Positions 1-8,844 are shown, counted from the stretch's first letter. The stretch is DNA of 50,050 nt from an uncultured SAR116 cluster alpha proteobacterium (GCA_902615325.1 CACMOJ010000008.1:17501-67550); one strand, 5' to 3'. Translations and numbers: made by a program. The notes: generated by a model from the sequence alone, not told the origin.

Positions 1-1043
1 GGATATGGAAGATTCTCATAATTTTTTCTTACCATTTTTGAAGTTTCATCTCTAATCAAAGAAAAATTTATAATATTTTTTGATATGATTTTTTCTCTCT
101 CGAAATTAGAAATTTGAGCTTTGTAAATTTTTTTAAAGACATTTTTAAAATTTGTTTTTTTAATCCATGATTTTTCAAATAAGGGAACATAGCAAGATAA
201 TAAAGCAATACTGACATCTAATTTTTTAGAATTTAATTTATTATATATTTTTTTGGAGTTTAAATTTTTAAGAACTTTTTTTTCATATTCATCAATATTG
301 TAAATATAATCTGTATTAATACATTGAAGAGAGAGAGCCTCAATAACTTTTTTTGAACTATGATTTAAAATTATAGCTTCTTTTTCGATTAAAAGAAATT
401 TTCTTAGAGACATTATAAATTTTTCTAGAAATAAATCTGAGATAGGGACTGTTTCCAATAATTTTATAAACAAATTTTCTTTACTTAATTTAAGAATAAT
501 ATCTTCGTTAAAATTGTTATTGTAAAAATCATTTTGAATATTTTTAAATTCTACTTTATGTTTCAATAAGCTAAGTATGCTATTCATAAAATCACGAGGT
601 CTAACAAAATTTTTTTTATTTAAAATTTTTAGGTATATATTTTCAATTTCATTTGAATATTCTGAAAACCGGATCTTTCTTAAATAATAAATAAAGATTG
701 AGTTCTTTAAAGTTTTGTTACAATCTTTTTGATAAGCGAGTTGATAATAATGAAATGATTTATTATGATTTTGTTTTTTAAAATGGGCATTAGCTAAATT
801 AATGTAAGCATCGTAAGAAGCTCTAATTTTCAATGATTTAATTAAATAATTAATAGCTAAGTCATATTTCTGATTAATATAATATATTAAACCTATAAAA
901 TTATAAATTTTGTAATTAGCGTTGTCATCTCTTTCTAACTTTAGACATTCAACCAAAGCTTCATTATATTTCCTGTTTTTTAATAAATTTTCTATGTCAA
1001 ATTCTAAAGGTTTATTTATATTATTTATTGTTTTTAATTTCAT
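1..1043 (-). CDS. TPR-containing SAM-dependent methyltransferase, N-terminal part (cut by window edge)
   Basis: An uninterrupted reading frame runs on the minus strand from an ATG at 1043 off the left edge (347 codons visible). Residues 20-110 have the alternating helix pattern of tetratricopeptide repeats (NYKIYNFIGLIYY, ASYDAYINLANAHFKK). The last visible residues are KNYENLPYP, which resembles the QYEENPYPRW-like motif that I know from bacterial proteins with N-terminal TPRs and a C-terminal Rossmann methyltransferase domain. The methyltransferase domain itself would lie outside the window, so the enzymatic call is inference. The gene faces away from everything to its right. Confidence 0.7.
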   Translation of the reverse strand, partial: MKLKTINNINKPLEFDIENLLKNRKYNEALVECLKLERDDNANYKIYNFIGLIYYINQKYDLAINYLIKSLKIRASYDAYINLANAHFKKQNHNKSFHYYQLAYQKDCNKTLKNSIFIYYLRKIRFSEYSNEIENIYLKILNKKNFVRPRDFMNSILSLLKHKVEFKNIQNDFYNNNFNEDIILKLSKENLFIKLLETVPISDLFLEKFIMSLRKFLLIEKEAIILNHSSKKVIEALSLQCINTDYIYNIDEYEKKVLKNLNSKKIYNKLNSKKLDVSIALLSCYVPLFEKSWIKKTNFKNVFKKIYKAQISNFEREKIISKNIINFSLIRDETSKMVRKNYENLPY

Positions 1044-1262
1044 TTTAGTATGTAAGTAAAATTTTGATATTTAACTTGGTATGCAAAAAACAATCCAATT
1101 GCGTTTGATTTACAATTTTTTTTATTATATAAAAATGTTAAAATAAATTTTTTGAAAATTAAAATTGAAAAATATTTCACATTTATTTTTCAATGATTTA
1201 TTTGTAACAGTTCTAATTTTACAAATAAACACCAGTTTTAATCAAAATTATATAAGTGATTA

Positions 1263-1312
1263 TCAGGCTCATAACCTGAAGGTCGCAAGTTTATATCCTG
1301 CCTCTGCAACCA
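1263..1312 (+). pseudogene. 3' fragment of an initiator tRNA (tRNA-fMet, CAT anticodon)
   Basis: These 50 bases match the last two thirds of a bacterial initiator tRNA. There is a perfect 5-bp anticodon stem (TCAGG 1263-1267 with CCTGA 1275-1279) around the loop CTCATAA with anticodon CAT at 1270-1272. Then come the variable loop AGGTC, a T-arm GCAAG-TTTATAT-CCTGC, the 3' acceptor strand CTCTGCA, discriminator A and an encoded CCA at 1310-1312. No D-arm or 5' acceptor strand lies upstream. The T-loop has lost C56 and A58 (TTTATAT instead of TTCAAAT) and one T-stem pair is broken. It is therefore a decayed fragment, possibly an old attachment-site remnant, and not a working tRNA. The rest of the 1044-1441 gap holds nothing I recognise. 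Confidence 0.8.
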
Positions 1313-1441
1313 ACTAATTAAATTTTGTAACTATATGGAATTGTAGATCAAAAGATTAACATCAGCGTTCAATTTAATTTTAACTAGTGAAAAGTTTGGT
1401 ATTAAATTTGCACATCACTATTATTTAAATTTAGGTATGAT

Positions 1442-2092
1442 ATGGAATTTAAATATGTAACTTTACCTAATTTAGGTATTATTGAAACGCAACTTTCAGA
1501 AGAAATTATAAAAAATTTGTGGGTAGTTATTGAAGATGCAAAACAAAATCAAGTTAATCATAAAAAAGTCTTAGCTGGACATATCTCATCATCATTAAGA
1601 ATTGATCAAGATTCAAAATATTTAAAAGCTTTTCTTGAAAATGTTTTACCACAAATTACTAGTAAATATATTGAAGCATATAAAGGATTGCCGGTAAGAC
1701 ATTTAGTATCAAACCAGCATCCAAAAATAGAATTAGATCTGGATAGTTTGTGGGTAAATTTTCAAAATAAGCACGAATTTAATCCTATACACAGTCATGG
1801 AGGAGCTTTAAGCTTTGTAATTTGGATGAAAATTCCCACTTCTAGCAATGAACAAAACAATCTACCGATCTCTAAAAACTCGTCTAGTAAAGGATTAGCA
1901 TCTAATTTTTCGTTTATTTATAACGATATTTTAGGAACCATTCGAACATTTGTTTATCAAATGGAAAAAAATATATCTGGATATATGGTTATGTTTCCTT
2001 CAAGCCTTCATCATCAAGTTTGTCCATATTATGAGTCGGATGAAAGTAGAATTACTATTTCTGGAAATTTAGCTTTAAAATATCTTGTATGA
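1442..2092 (+). CDS. Putative 2OG-Fe(II) oxygenase-like protein
   Basis: The 216-residue protein has the layout of the small 2-oxoglutarate/Fe(II) oxygenase family (2OG-FeII_Oxy_5 type) common in marine bacteria and their phages. The segment FNPIHSHGGALSFVIWMKIP supplies the first metal ligands (H117 and H119). A distal MFPSSLHHQVCPY segment supplies H190 or H191, and R203 in SRITISGN would bind the 2-oxoglutarate carboxylate. The usual HxD is HxH here, so the exact ligand set is uncertain. No signal peptide or membrane segment is seen. The substrate cannot be inferred; it stands alone between a tRNA fragment and the convergent VTC gene. Confidence 0.65.
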   Translation: MEFKYVTLPNLGIIETQLSEEIIKNLWVVIEDAKQNQVNHKKVLAGHISSSLRIDQDSKYLKAFLENVLPQITSKYIEAYKGLPVRHLVSNQHPKIELDLDSLWVNFQNKHEFNPIHSHGGALSFVIWMKIPTSSNEQNNLPISKNSSSKGLASNFSFIYNDILGTIRTFVYQMEKNISGYMVMFPSSLHHQVCPYYESDESRITISGNLALKYLV

Positions 2093-2319
2093 TCTATCTT
2101 CATGACAAATCATTTTGATCCACTAAATTTTAAATTTAGAGAAAAATATATTACGCTAATCAAATTCTTTTAAATTAAAAATGGTACATCACTAAAATAT
2201 TTAAGCAGATTTATTAAATCTTCATCAGTTTGAATTATATCGTCAATAATCTTGTTCTTGAGAATATCATTTTTTTAAATTAAAATAATCTAGGTAGGAT
2301 AATATTACATGAGAATTAA

Positions 2320-2922
2320 TCATTTCATAAATGAATTAATTGCTCTACTATATTTAGAAAACCTAACCCTGTTAAAATGAAACATCTTATATAAAAATTC
2401 AGTTGGCACAAAATTTCCAGCTTTTACCTCTAAAATTATATTTGGTTCATAATTTTTATAAACACTTTCTCTAAGCTTGTTTACTTGAATGTATTCTATA
2501 TTTTGGTCAATAGTAAGTCTTACATTATGAATTTTATAATAAGACCTTTGATAATTTACTCTAACCTTAGGTTTACAAATTCCGTAGTCTTTATCCAATA
2601 AACCAAGAGTCATGATCTTATCAAGATTAAAATCTGTAAGTATATTTTTGTATCTACCTTCGACAGATGAAATCTTAACTTCTAAAGTACTAGATTTCAT
2701 TTCATGCTTATATTTTGTATAGCTTCTAACTCTAATTTTTTTTCTAGGAACACACCCTTCTTCTGAATCATTAAACATTTTCATTTCTTCATTGTCAAAA
2801 TAAGTAGAGGAAACGGTTCTATTGTCATATAATTTATATCCGCCGTTTTCAAATACCCAATCTAACAAATTATGCAACTGACTTTTACTGACATTTAGTT
2901 TTTCTTCTTTTCTAAAACTCAT
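2320..2922 (-). CDS. VTC-domain polyphosphate polymerase family protein
   Basis: The whole 200-residue protein is a VTC/TTM tunnel domain, the fold of the catalytic core of yeast Vtc4, which polymerises ATP gamma-phosphate into polyphosphate. Visible tunnel motifs are RKEEK (4-8), SSTYFDN (38-43), the basic strand RKKIRVRSY with R64 and R66, LEVK (80-83), NYQRSYY with R126, TID (137-139), ILEVK with E165/K167, and RFSKYSRA with K190. There is no SPX domain and no membrane segment. The start overlaps the end of the CotH-like gene by 11 bp, so the two are translated from one transcript. The third gene of the operon, DUF4956, may supply the membrane part that Vtc4 carries on the same chain (inference). 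Confidence 0.85.
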   Translation of the reverse strand: MSFRKEEKLNVSKSQLHNLLDWVFENGGYKLYDNRTVSSTYFDNEEMKMFNDSEEGCVPRKKIRVRSYTKYKHEMKSSTLEVKISSVEGRYKNILTDFNLDKIMTLGLLDKDYGICKPKVRVNYQRSYYKIHNVRLTIDQNIEYIQVNKLRESVYKNYEPNIILEVKAGNFVPTEFLYKMFHFNRVRFSKYSRAINSFMK

Positions 2923-5143
2923 AAAGTAAACTAACTAGTGAGTTTGCCTGTTGATAAACTTGGCTTGGTTGACAATTATGCTTTTTAACCATTATTTTTC
3001 CACCCCAAAATTCTTGTTTTTTGTTATATGCGCTAAAACAAGTATTAACTGCATAATTAGTTACATCATGAACTTTTATAATAGAAGAATCTTTAGAAGC
3101 TATTCCTATGTTTGTCTCTGACACTTTAGCTTTATTTAAGGTGAGGTTTGAGTTTTCGCCCACAGAAATTCCTTTATCTTTACAATTTTTTAACACAGTA
3201 TTTTCAATATAGTAACTTCCATATGAAAAATCTATACAGTCATTTCCTGCAGAACTTATTTCAATTTTTTTAAAATTCAATTTTGAAAAGTCCACGTCAA
3301 AAGCATCACTCAACACATTTTTGATAACTACTTTTTTTATATTTCCGTTTACCCTAATTAAATTAACGCCGTCCTCGCATGAAGAACCATTAATATCAAT
3401 TTCAACGTCATTTACTGTCATATCTAGAAAAGTTAGACAACCTGTTAATAATTTATGATTAAAACGTTGTTTTTTAAGGAGGTCAAAATTGTTTTTAACT
3501 CCATTAAATTTTAAGCTCCACTCTTTTAATGTTCCGCCTCTCAACAAAATTCTATCATTAATATTATTTTGGAAGATCTCTATTTTCCTATTATTTCTAT
3601 CTAATAGTAATTTTGCCTTTCCATAAGAAATTAATTCTACTTTGTCACCAAGGTAAAATTTATTTTCTTCATTTTGTTTTGGTTTAATTATGCCACTAAT
3701 ATATTCTTGTTTATCCCCTATAAATATATATGAATTATTAAATTTTGCAGCCAATAATTTAGAGTATTCCTCTAGAGAAATTGTCTCGAAATCACAAGAA
3801 GTTAAAGTAAAATTGCAAACTTCAATTCGTAATTTTTCTGTTGTAGTAAATACTAACCTGCCATCATCATTATATTCTTTATAGTTGGAAAAATAAGGAA
3901 TATATGGTCTGTTTTTTGTATTATTTAGAGAGCGAGAAGCTATTGATTCTAAATTTAATTTTATATTGTTTATAATTGAATTTACCTTTTTTATACTATA
4001 ATCCAAACCAAGTTTATTTAAATTATTTTTAAAACTTTTTCTGTTTATATTTTTAAGTAAGAAAATCGCAGCATCTGCTTTAATTACTTCATAAGCGCTG
4101 GGTGTATGATCTGATTTAAGCTTAATTTCTTCGATATTAACAATGTCCCCATCATAATAAATTGGGATAAAGGATTGATACATAGGATCATAATAAAAAC
4201 GCGAATCATCAGCAGAGAGGCCATGATTAGCGCCCATTGCAAGCATTAATACCTTAAACTCTATTTCTTTATTAATGGCGTTTTTATTGTAATAATTTGC
4301 TTTCAAAGGACGCTTCAATCTGTAGGGGTCTGAATATACATACTCCAACGATAAATTTTCTAAATATGTTTTATTTAGCTGATTGAGTGCTTTCTGGGAG
4401 ATTAGTAAACTTGTTGTACCTTTTTTTATCCATTTACTATTTATCACTTTTGTTAAGACAAATTTATTTGCTAAACGACTATGCATATGCCGCTCATCTC
4501 CCTCAATTATAGGAGCTTCGCGTAAACCGTTAGTTTCAATAAACTCCTTTGTAATTTTTTCTTGATAAAGATAATTTATTTCTTTTCCATTAAATAAAGC
4601 TGGTACATAATAGGTTTTTGGGGCTAAAAATCCTAACTCTTTAAACAGTGCGGTTGCAAAAACTTCATTATCACCACCTCTTGTATGTGGAATAAACAAT
4701 TTAAATTGGGTGGATGAATCAATGTTACCATTAAGTAACCTTACATCAAGACTAGTAACTGGAGGAATAGAGGCTAGATGGTCATTAAAGTCCCCATGTA
4801 TTCTTATTTTTGCAGAAAAAATACAGCTTAAGTTATTGCCAAATAGTATTCTTATTTTAGCTTTAAATCGTTTTTTATATTTCTTTAAAATTTTTCCATA
4901 TTCAGTTAACACTGTATTTCTGGAAGATTCAACCGCTTTGATATAATTTTTTGCCCATTTTTTACTTTTATTCGTGGATATATCAATAAACTTAATATTC
5001 TTTGCAGATAAAAAGCTATCAATATTATCAGAATTACAGTTTGCTTGCGCATTAATTGAGAAAAAAACTAAATAAAATAATAGGACTACACAAACATTTG
5101 ATAATGCATTTTGAATATTTTCATTTCTAAATGGTCGGAACAT
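2912..5143 (-). CDS. Exported CotH-like kinase fused to a C-terminal beta-helix domain
   Basis: This 743-residue protein begins with a hydrophobic export segment (about 14-34, ending AQANC). A CotH-kinase-like region follows at 110-340: RIHG (114-117), a KLFIPHTRGGDNEVFATALF segment, YLYQEKI with the probable nucleotide-binding K196, EGDE (214-217), GANHGLSADDSRFYY (304-318) and IYYDGD with D331/D333 as the likely metal site. CotH of Bacillus is an atypical protein kinase of the spore coat. Residues about 530-715 are short repeated strands (VNDVEIDING, KKVVIKNV, FKKIEISSAGND, NSNLTLNKAKVSE) typical of a right-handed parallel beta-helix. The start codon shares base 5143 with the stop of the DUF4956 gene upstream. 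An exported kinase-like domain is odd because ATP is scarce outside the cytoplasm. The target is unknown. Confidence 0.75.
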   Translation of the reverse strand: MFRPFRNENIQNALSNVCVVLLFYLVFFSINAQANCNSDNIDSFLSAKNIKFIDISTNKSKKWAKNYIKAVESSRNTVLTEYGKILKKYKKRFKAKIRILFGNNLSCIFSAKIRIHGDFNDHLASIPPVTSLDVRLLNGNIDSSTQFKLFIPHTRGGDNEVFATALFKELGFLAPKTYYVPALFNGKEINYLYQEKITKEFIETNGLREAPIIEGDERHMHSRLANKFVLTKVINSKWIKKGTTSLLISQKALNQLNKTYLENLSLEYVYSDPYRLKRPLKANYYNKNAINKEIEFKVLMLAMGANHGLSADDSRFYYDPMYQSFIPIYYDGDIVNIEEIKLKSDHTPSAYEVIKADAAIFLLKNINRKSFKNNLNKLGLDYSIKKVNSIINNIKLNLESIASRSLNNTKNRPYIPYFSNYKEYNDDGRLVFTTTEKLRIEVCNFTLTSCDFETISLEEYSKLLAAKFNNSYIFIGDKQEYISGIIKPKQNEENKFYLGDKVELISYGKAKLLLDRNNRKIEIFQNNINDRILLRGGTLKEWSLKFNGVKNNFDLLKKQRFNHKLLTGCLTFLDMTVNDVEIDINGSSCEDGVNLIRVNGNIKKVVIKNVLSDAFDVDFSKLNFKKIEISSAGNDCIDFSYGSYYIENTVLKNCKDKGISVGENSNLTLNKAKVSETNIGIASKDSSIIKVHDVTNYAVNTCFSAYNKKQEFWGGKIMVKKHNCQPSQVYQQANSLVSLLYEF

Positions 5144-5787
5144 TAATAAAGTTTTACCTCAATGCTCTCTATATTTTGATTTTGATCTATAGATTTTCTA
5201 ATTTGATCTATGTCCTTTCTCGATTTCGAAGCTAATTTATAGTGAAATTCCTGTTGTTTTTTATCGTTAACGTATTGCAATAAAAATTTACTTTCATGCA
5301 ATATATCGATTGCTTTTTTTGATTGTATTTCAATGATGTTCAGTTGTAGAGCACCTTCATCAAAAGATAGTGAGAAAATATGAAGATTAAATTTTTTTGC
5401 AATTATTTCAAATAAATATGAAGCAATAATAGTAGCATTTATACTTGCTACTAATAACAATCCAAACTTAATATTGACAGACATACTTATACCTACAGTA
5501 ATTAATGCAAAAAAGATGACCAATTCGAATGGATTTTTTACAGGATTTCTAAAACGTATTATTGAAAGCGCACCAACCATTCCAAGAGATAGAGCTATAT
5601 TGCCAGAAATAACTTTAGTAATGACAAAAGTAATTGCTGGTAATAAAATATACGACATTGTGTGGTGATAGGTTGACGCCCATTTTTGTTTAACTAAAGA
5701 TAACATAATCCTTATAGAGAGGCCAGACGCCATTGCTACAAAACAATTGAATATTAAAGTTTGATTATGTTGTGATAATTCGATCAT
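5143..5787 (-). CDS. DUF4956 family membrane protein
   Basis: The 214-residue protein has four predicted membrane helices (about 10-32, 44-62, 86-104 and 107-130) and a soluble C-terminal half (135-214) with an alpha/beta pattern. The diagnostic GALSIIRFRNPVK segment (72-84) places it in DUF4956, a family I know to occur beside VTC-domain and CotH genes in many bacteria. It is first in the three-gene overlapping cassette. The ATG at 5787 has an AAGGA ribosome site at 5799-5803 about 11 bases upstream. A role as the membrane anchor or channel for polyphosphate made by the neighbouring VTC protein is inference from context. Confidence 0.85.
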   Translation of the reverse strand: MIELSQHNQTLIFNCFVAMASGLSIRIMLSLVKQKWASTYHHTMSYILLPAITFVITKVISGNIALSLGMVGALSIIRFRNPVKNPFELVIFFALITVGISMSVNIKFGLLLVASINATIIASYLFEIIAKKFNLHIFSLSFDEGALQLNIIEIQSKKAIDILHESKFLLQYVNDKKQQEFHYKLASKSRKDIDQIRKSIDQNQNIESIEVKLY

Positions 5788-6203
5788 AGTTTAAAAATCC
5801 TTACTAATGCAAAATTATATTCTTAAACATATTTTAATAATTATAAAAATAAAATTAGCATACAGTATAATACATCATTAGATAAAAGTTTAAAAATTAT
5901 TTATCTTAATAAGTATCTTAGAATTTAAGTAAATAAAAAATTTTTTTACGTAACAGAGAAAAATGTCTATTGTATTAAATTTTTGATCATTATTTATCCG
6001 TAGTAACCATTTTGTTAATCGCTTACATTTAATTTTTTGATTAATAATGTGATAAAATATTCAGGTAATTTACATATTCTTACTCAGTTAGGATCAAATT
6101 TCACCACTACCACAAATATAAAAGAGTATCAAAAAGTTAAGTATGTATAAATTTAGTAATTATTAGTAAATGAATCATTTTTGAAAGATAGATTTTTAGT
6201 AAA
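5788..6203. other. Intergenic region without a recognisable gene
   Basis: These 416 bases separate the DUF4956 cassette from the GYD/DUF779 group. They presumably carry the cassette's promoter on the minus strand; TATACT-like and TATTAT-like boxes are present near 5850-5870, but the AT-richness makes any single choice unreliable. I see no ORF with a credible start and no convincing structured RNA. Confidence 0.4.
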
Positions 6204-6461
6204 TTACTTGTTAATAGTACCTTCTTGTATACTAACTTTGGCCATGCCTTGTTCACTTAAGCCTTGCATAGCTTTTATAACTTCTAAATTAGAACCTGCT
6301 ATACTCTTATTAGTAAAAGATTCAAAAATAAAGCCATTATTGTCACCAGCTTTAAATAAGAAACGTTTATAATCTTCACTTTCTAACTTACTTGAAACAG
6401 CATTTACAACTGCCCATAGCGAAGGGGCTAATAAGGTAAAAGTTGTAACTCTACCATACAT
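6204..6461 (-). CDS. Small protein of unknown function, GYD-associated
   Basis: The 85-residue product is not recognised with certainty. It has a strand/helix alternation (YGRVTTFTLLA, LWAVVNAVSSKL, YKRFLFKAGDNNGFIFESF, NLEVIKAMQGL) that would fit a small alpha/beta-barrel or ferredoxin-like fold. It has no signal peptide. Its ATG at 6461 directly abuts the stop of the GYD-like gene (which ends at 6462), so the two are almost certainly co-translated. This pairing is the main clue to its role. Confidence 0.6.
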   Translation of the reverse strand: MYGRVTTFTLLAPSLWAVVNAVSSKLESEDYKRFLFKAGDNNGFIFESFTNKSIAGSNLEVIKAMQGLSEQGMAKVSIQEGTINK

Positions 6462-6812
6462 TTATTTTTTCTCTGCAACCTGAATAGATGAAATATAATT
6501 TGCCATTTTTTTTGATGAGTCTTCAAAAATCTCTTTCATCTCATTAGATTCAAAAGCTCTAAACCAAGAAAAAGATGTCCAAGCACCACTAGAATATAAA
6601 ATATTACATGCTGACTGAATGTCATAATCACTATCACCACTAATAACAGCTAAAAAATTGTAATCTGGGTGAGTTACCCATAAAAATTCATTCATTTCAA
6701 CTTTAAATGCATCTATTAAAGGTTGAACTATTTTTCTTCTGTCTTGTGGCTTGTTTAACATTGCTGCTGTGTTTTCACTGGTAGTTTTACCCAATAAAAT
6801 ATATTTTCCCAT
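6462..6812 (-). CDS. GYD-domain-like small protein
   Basis: The 116-residue protein starts KYILLGKTTSENTAAM, continues with RRKIVQPLIDAF, and has YNFLAVISGDSDYDIQSACN followed by SGAWTSFSWFRAF. This order (T-rich first strand, R helix, aspartate-containing second half, aromatic last strand) matches the GYD family of small ferredoxin-like proteins, whose function is not established. It is cytoplasmic by sequence. It lies between DUF779 and a second small protein, all on the minus strand downstream of the aldehyde dehydrogenase. A link to aldehyde or thiol stress is inference from position only. Confidence 0.6.
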   Translation of the reverse strand: MGKYILLGKTTSENTAAMLNKPQDRRKIVQPLIDAFKVEMNEFLWVTHPDYNFLAVISGDSDYDIQSACNILYSSGAWTSFSWFRAFESNEMKEIFEDSSKKMANYISSIQVAEKK

Positions 6813-6854
6813 ATTGTATATCTTTCTCTAATTTTAAAATTGGTCACATATTTT

Positions 6855-7202
6855 CTAAATTATGCAAACTTCTGATCTAGTAAGAAATCTCTGCCCAGTT
6901 CCATTATCAAGCGAGAACATTCCACCAATACCTTTAACTGCATCAATAATTAAATCAGTATGTTTCCACTTTTCGTATTGATCGTCATTCATATAGAAAG
7001 GAATTCCACCTATCTCACCTAACTTTACATCGTTATCACCAACAATATATTCAGATTGCAAATAACACATTGGTGCACTTCCATCACAACAACCACCTGA
7101 TTGATGAAATAATAAATCAGGCCCATATTTTGTCTTAAGCTTTTCTATTAATTGTATAGCCTCAGGTGTTGCGACAACTTTAGTATCATCTAGGATTTTC
7201 AT
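6855..7202 (-). CDS. DUF779 family protein
   Basis: The 115-residue protein carries the DUF779 signature FHQSGGCCDGSAPMC (residues about 52-66), with three conserved cysteines that could bind metal or form a disulfide. DUF779 genes are known to sit next to ExaC/AldB-type aldehyde dehydrogenases, and here the gene lies 63 bp downstream of one on the same strand. An AAAGGAG ribosome site (bases 7209-7215, minus strand) precedes the ATG at 7202. A hairpin with a T-tract sits just upstream, so transcription from the dehydrogenase promoter is probably partly terminated before this gene. Confidence 0.85.
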   Translation of the reverse strand: MKILDDTKVVATPEAIQLIEKLKTKYGPDLLFHQSGGCCDGSAPMCYLQSEYIVGDNDVKLGEIGGIPFYMNDDQYEKWKHTDLIIDAVKGIGGMFSLDNGTGQRFLTRSEVCII

Positions 7203-7215
7203 AAATGCTCCTTTG

Positions 7216-7249
7216 AAAAAAAACCGGTATCATATAAATTATGATACCG
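7216..7249 (-). terminator. Rho-independent terminator or attenuator between aldehyde dehydrogenase and DUF779
   Basis: Read on the minus strand, a perfect 10-bp stem CGGTATCATA / TATGATACCG closes a 5-base loop and is followed by one G-C pair's worth of C/G and eight Ts (A-run 7216-7223 on the plus strand). This is a textbook intrinsic terminator. It lies after the dehydrogenase stop and only about 14 bases before the DUF779 start, overlapping its leader. Confidence 0.85.
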
Positions 7250-7265
7250 ATTATTTAGTTATTTT

Positions 7266-8810
7266 CTAAAAAAAACCAAGAGCATTTGGATCATAAGAAA
7301 CATGAACATTTTTTGTTTGTCTATAATGTTCTAACATCATTTTATGTGTTTCTCTCCCAATGCCTGATTGTTTATAGCCTCCAAAAGCAGCATGTGCTGG
7401 ATAATCGTGATAACAATTCACCCATACTCTTCCAGCTTGGATTTCTCTTCCCATTCTAAAAGCTTGATTTCCATCTCTGGTCCAAACTCCCGCACCTAGG
7501 CCGTATAGTGTGTCATTAGCAATTTCCAATGCCTCAGCTTCGTCTTTGAATGTTGTAACTGAAACGACAGGCCCAAAAATTTCTTCTTGGAAGATACGCA
7601 TTTTGTTATTTCCTTTAAAGACAGTTGGTTCTATGTAATATCCATTACTTAAACCATCAACAGATTTAATATTACCGCCTGCAAGAACATCGGCTCCTTC
7701 ATCTTTACCAAGCTTTAAATAAGAAGATATCTTCTCCATTTGCTCAGTTGATGCTTGTGCTCCTATCATTGTATCCATCTCAAGTGGATTACCTTGTTTT
7801 ATTGCAGCTACCCTATCAAGAGCTTTTTCCATGAATTTATCATAAATTGACTCTTGAATTAATGCTCTACTAGGACAAGTACATACTTCTCCTTGATTAA
7901 GTGCAAACATTGTGAACCCCTCTAAGCATTTATTAAAAAAAGCATCATCAGAATCCATAACATTTTCAAAAAATACATTTGGAGATTTTCCACCTAGTTC
8001 TAATGTAACAGGAATTAGATTTTGAGAAGCATATTGCATGATTAATCTTCCTGTTGTTGTCTCGCCTGTAAAAGCAACTTTAGCAACTCTTTTTGAAGAC
8101 GCTAAAGGTTTTCCTGCCTCTAGTCCATAACCACAAACTACGTTTACAACACCTGGCGGTATTAGATGACCAATTAAATCCATTAAAACCATAATAGATG
8201 CTGGTGTTTGTTCTGCTGGTTTTAAAACAACACAATTTCCAGCAGCTAATGCAGGAGCTAGTTTCCAAACTGCCATTAAAATAGGAAAGTTCCATGGAAT
8301 AATTTGTCCGACAACTCCCAAAGGCTCTTTAAAATGATAAGAATATGTGTTTGAATTAATCTCTGATATTGTTCCTTCTTCAGCCCTAATAACACCTGCA
8401 AAATATCTAAAATGGTCTATAGCTAGAGCTATATCAGCGTTTATAGATTCTCTAATTGGCTTGCCATTATCTAAAGTTTCAGCAGCTGCTAAGAGATTAA
8501 TATTGGACTCCATAACATCTGCTATTTTATTTAACATGTTGGCTCTTTCAGTGAGAGATGTTTTCCCCCATTTAGGAAAAGCAGCATGTGCAGCATCCAA
8601 AGCTGAGTTAACATCTTCTTCATTTGATCTAGCAACTTCACATAAAATTTCACCAGAAATAGGTGTTGGGTTTTCAAAATATTGTCCAGATTTTGGGGTT
8701 ACATATTTGCCATTTATATAATTATTGTATTTATCTTTAAACGGAAAATCTATATCTAAGTGTTTTACGTTTAAAGCGGATGTAGACATTGCTCTGCTTA
8801 AATCATCCAT
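7266..8810 (-). CDS. NAD(P)-dependent aldehyde dehydrogenase (ExaC/AldB type)
   Basis: The enzyme oxidises an aldehyde, probably acetaldehyde or another short-chain substrate, to the acid. The 514-residue sequence has the whole superfamily set: N174 in IIPWNFP, the cofactor-binding K197 in [15 protein letters not shown] (247-254), general base E271 in LELGGK, catalytic C310 in [11 protein letters not shown], and EEIFGPV near the C-terminus. The [11 protein letters not shown] form and the DUF779 neighbour point to the ExaC/acetaldehyde branch. The ATG at 8810 has an excellent ribosome site (AAGGAGG, 8816-8822 on the minus strand). A Fur-like palindrome lies 35 bp upstream. Confidence 0.92.
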   Translation of the reverse strand: MDDLSRAMSTSALNVKHLDIDFPFKDKYNNYINGKYVTPKSGQYFENPTPISGEILCEVARSNEEDVNSALDAAHAAFPKWGKTSLTERANMLNKIADVMESNINLLAAAETLDNGKPIRESINADIALAIDHFRYFAGVIRAEEGTISEINSNTYSYHFKEPLGVVGQIIPWNFPILMAVWKLAPALAAGNCVVLKPAEQTPASIMVLMDLIGHLIPPGVVNVVCGYGLEAGKPLASSKRVAKVAFTGETTTGRLIMQYASQNLIPVTLELGGKSPNVFFENVMDSDDAFFNKCLEGFTMFALNQGEVCTCPSRALIQESIYDKFMEKALDRVAAIKQGNPLEMDTMIGAQASTEQMEKISSYLKLGKDEGADVLAGGNIKSVDGLSNGYYIEPTVFKGNNKMRIFQEEIFGPVVSVTTFKDEAEALEIANDTLYGLGAGVWTRDGNQAFRMGREIQAGRVWVNCYHDYPAHAAFGGYKQSGIGRETHKMMLEHYRQTKNVHVSYDPNALGFF

Positions 8811-8844
8811 TTTTTCCTCCTTAATTTTGTTATTAATTTTAGAG

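Noticed and set aside
2170-2275. Minus-strand open stretch encoding about 33 residues (NDILKNKIIDDIIQ...).
   Set aside because: It has no start codon and no recognisable similarity; a decayed gene end is possible but unsupported.
6081-6114. A stretch resembling a tRNA 3' end (GGATCAAATTTCACCACTACCAC).
   Set aside because: The T-stem does not pair, there is no anticodon arm in place and the CCA is altered; too weak to call.
8347-8721. A 124-codon plus-strand frame opposite the aldehyde dehydrogenase.
   Set aside because: It lies wholly inside a certain gene on the other strand and has no protein-like motif pattern; shadow frame.
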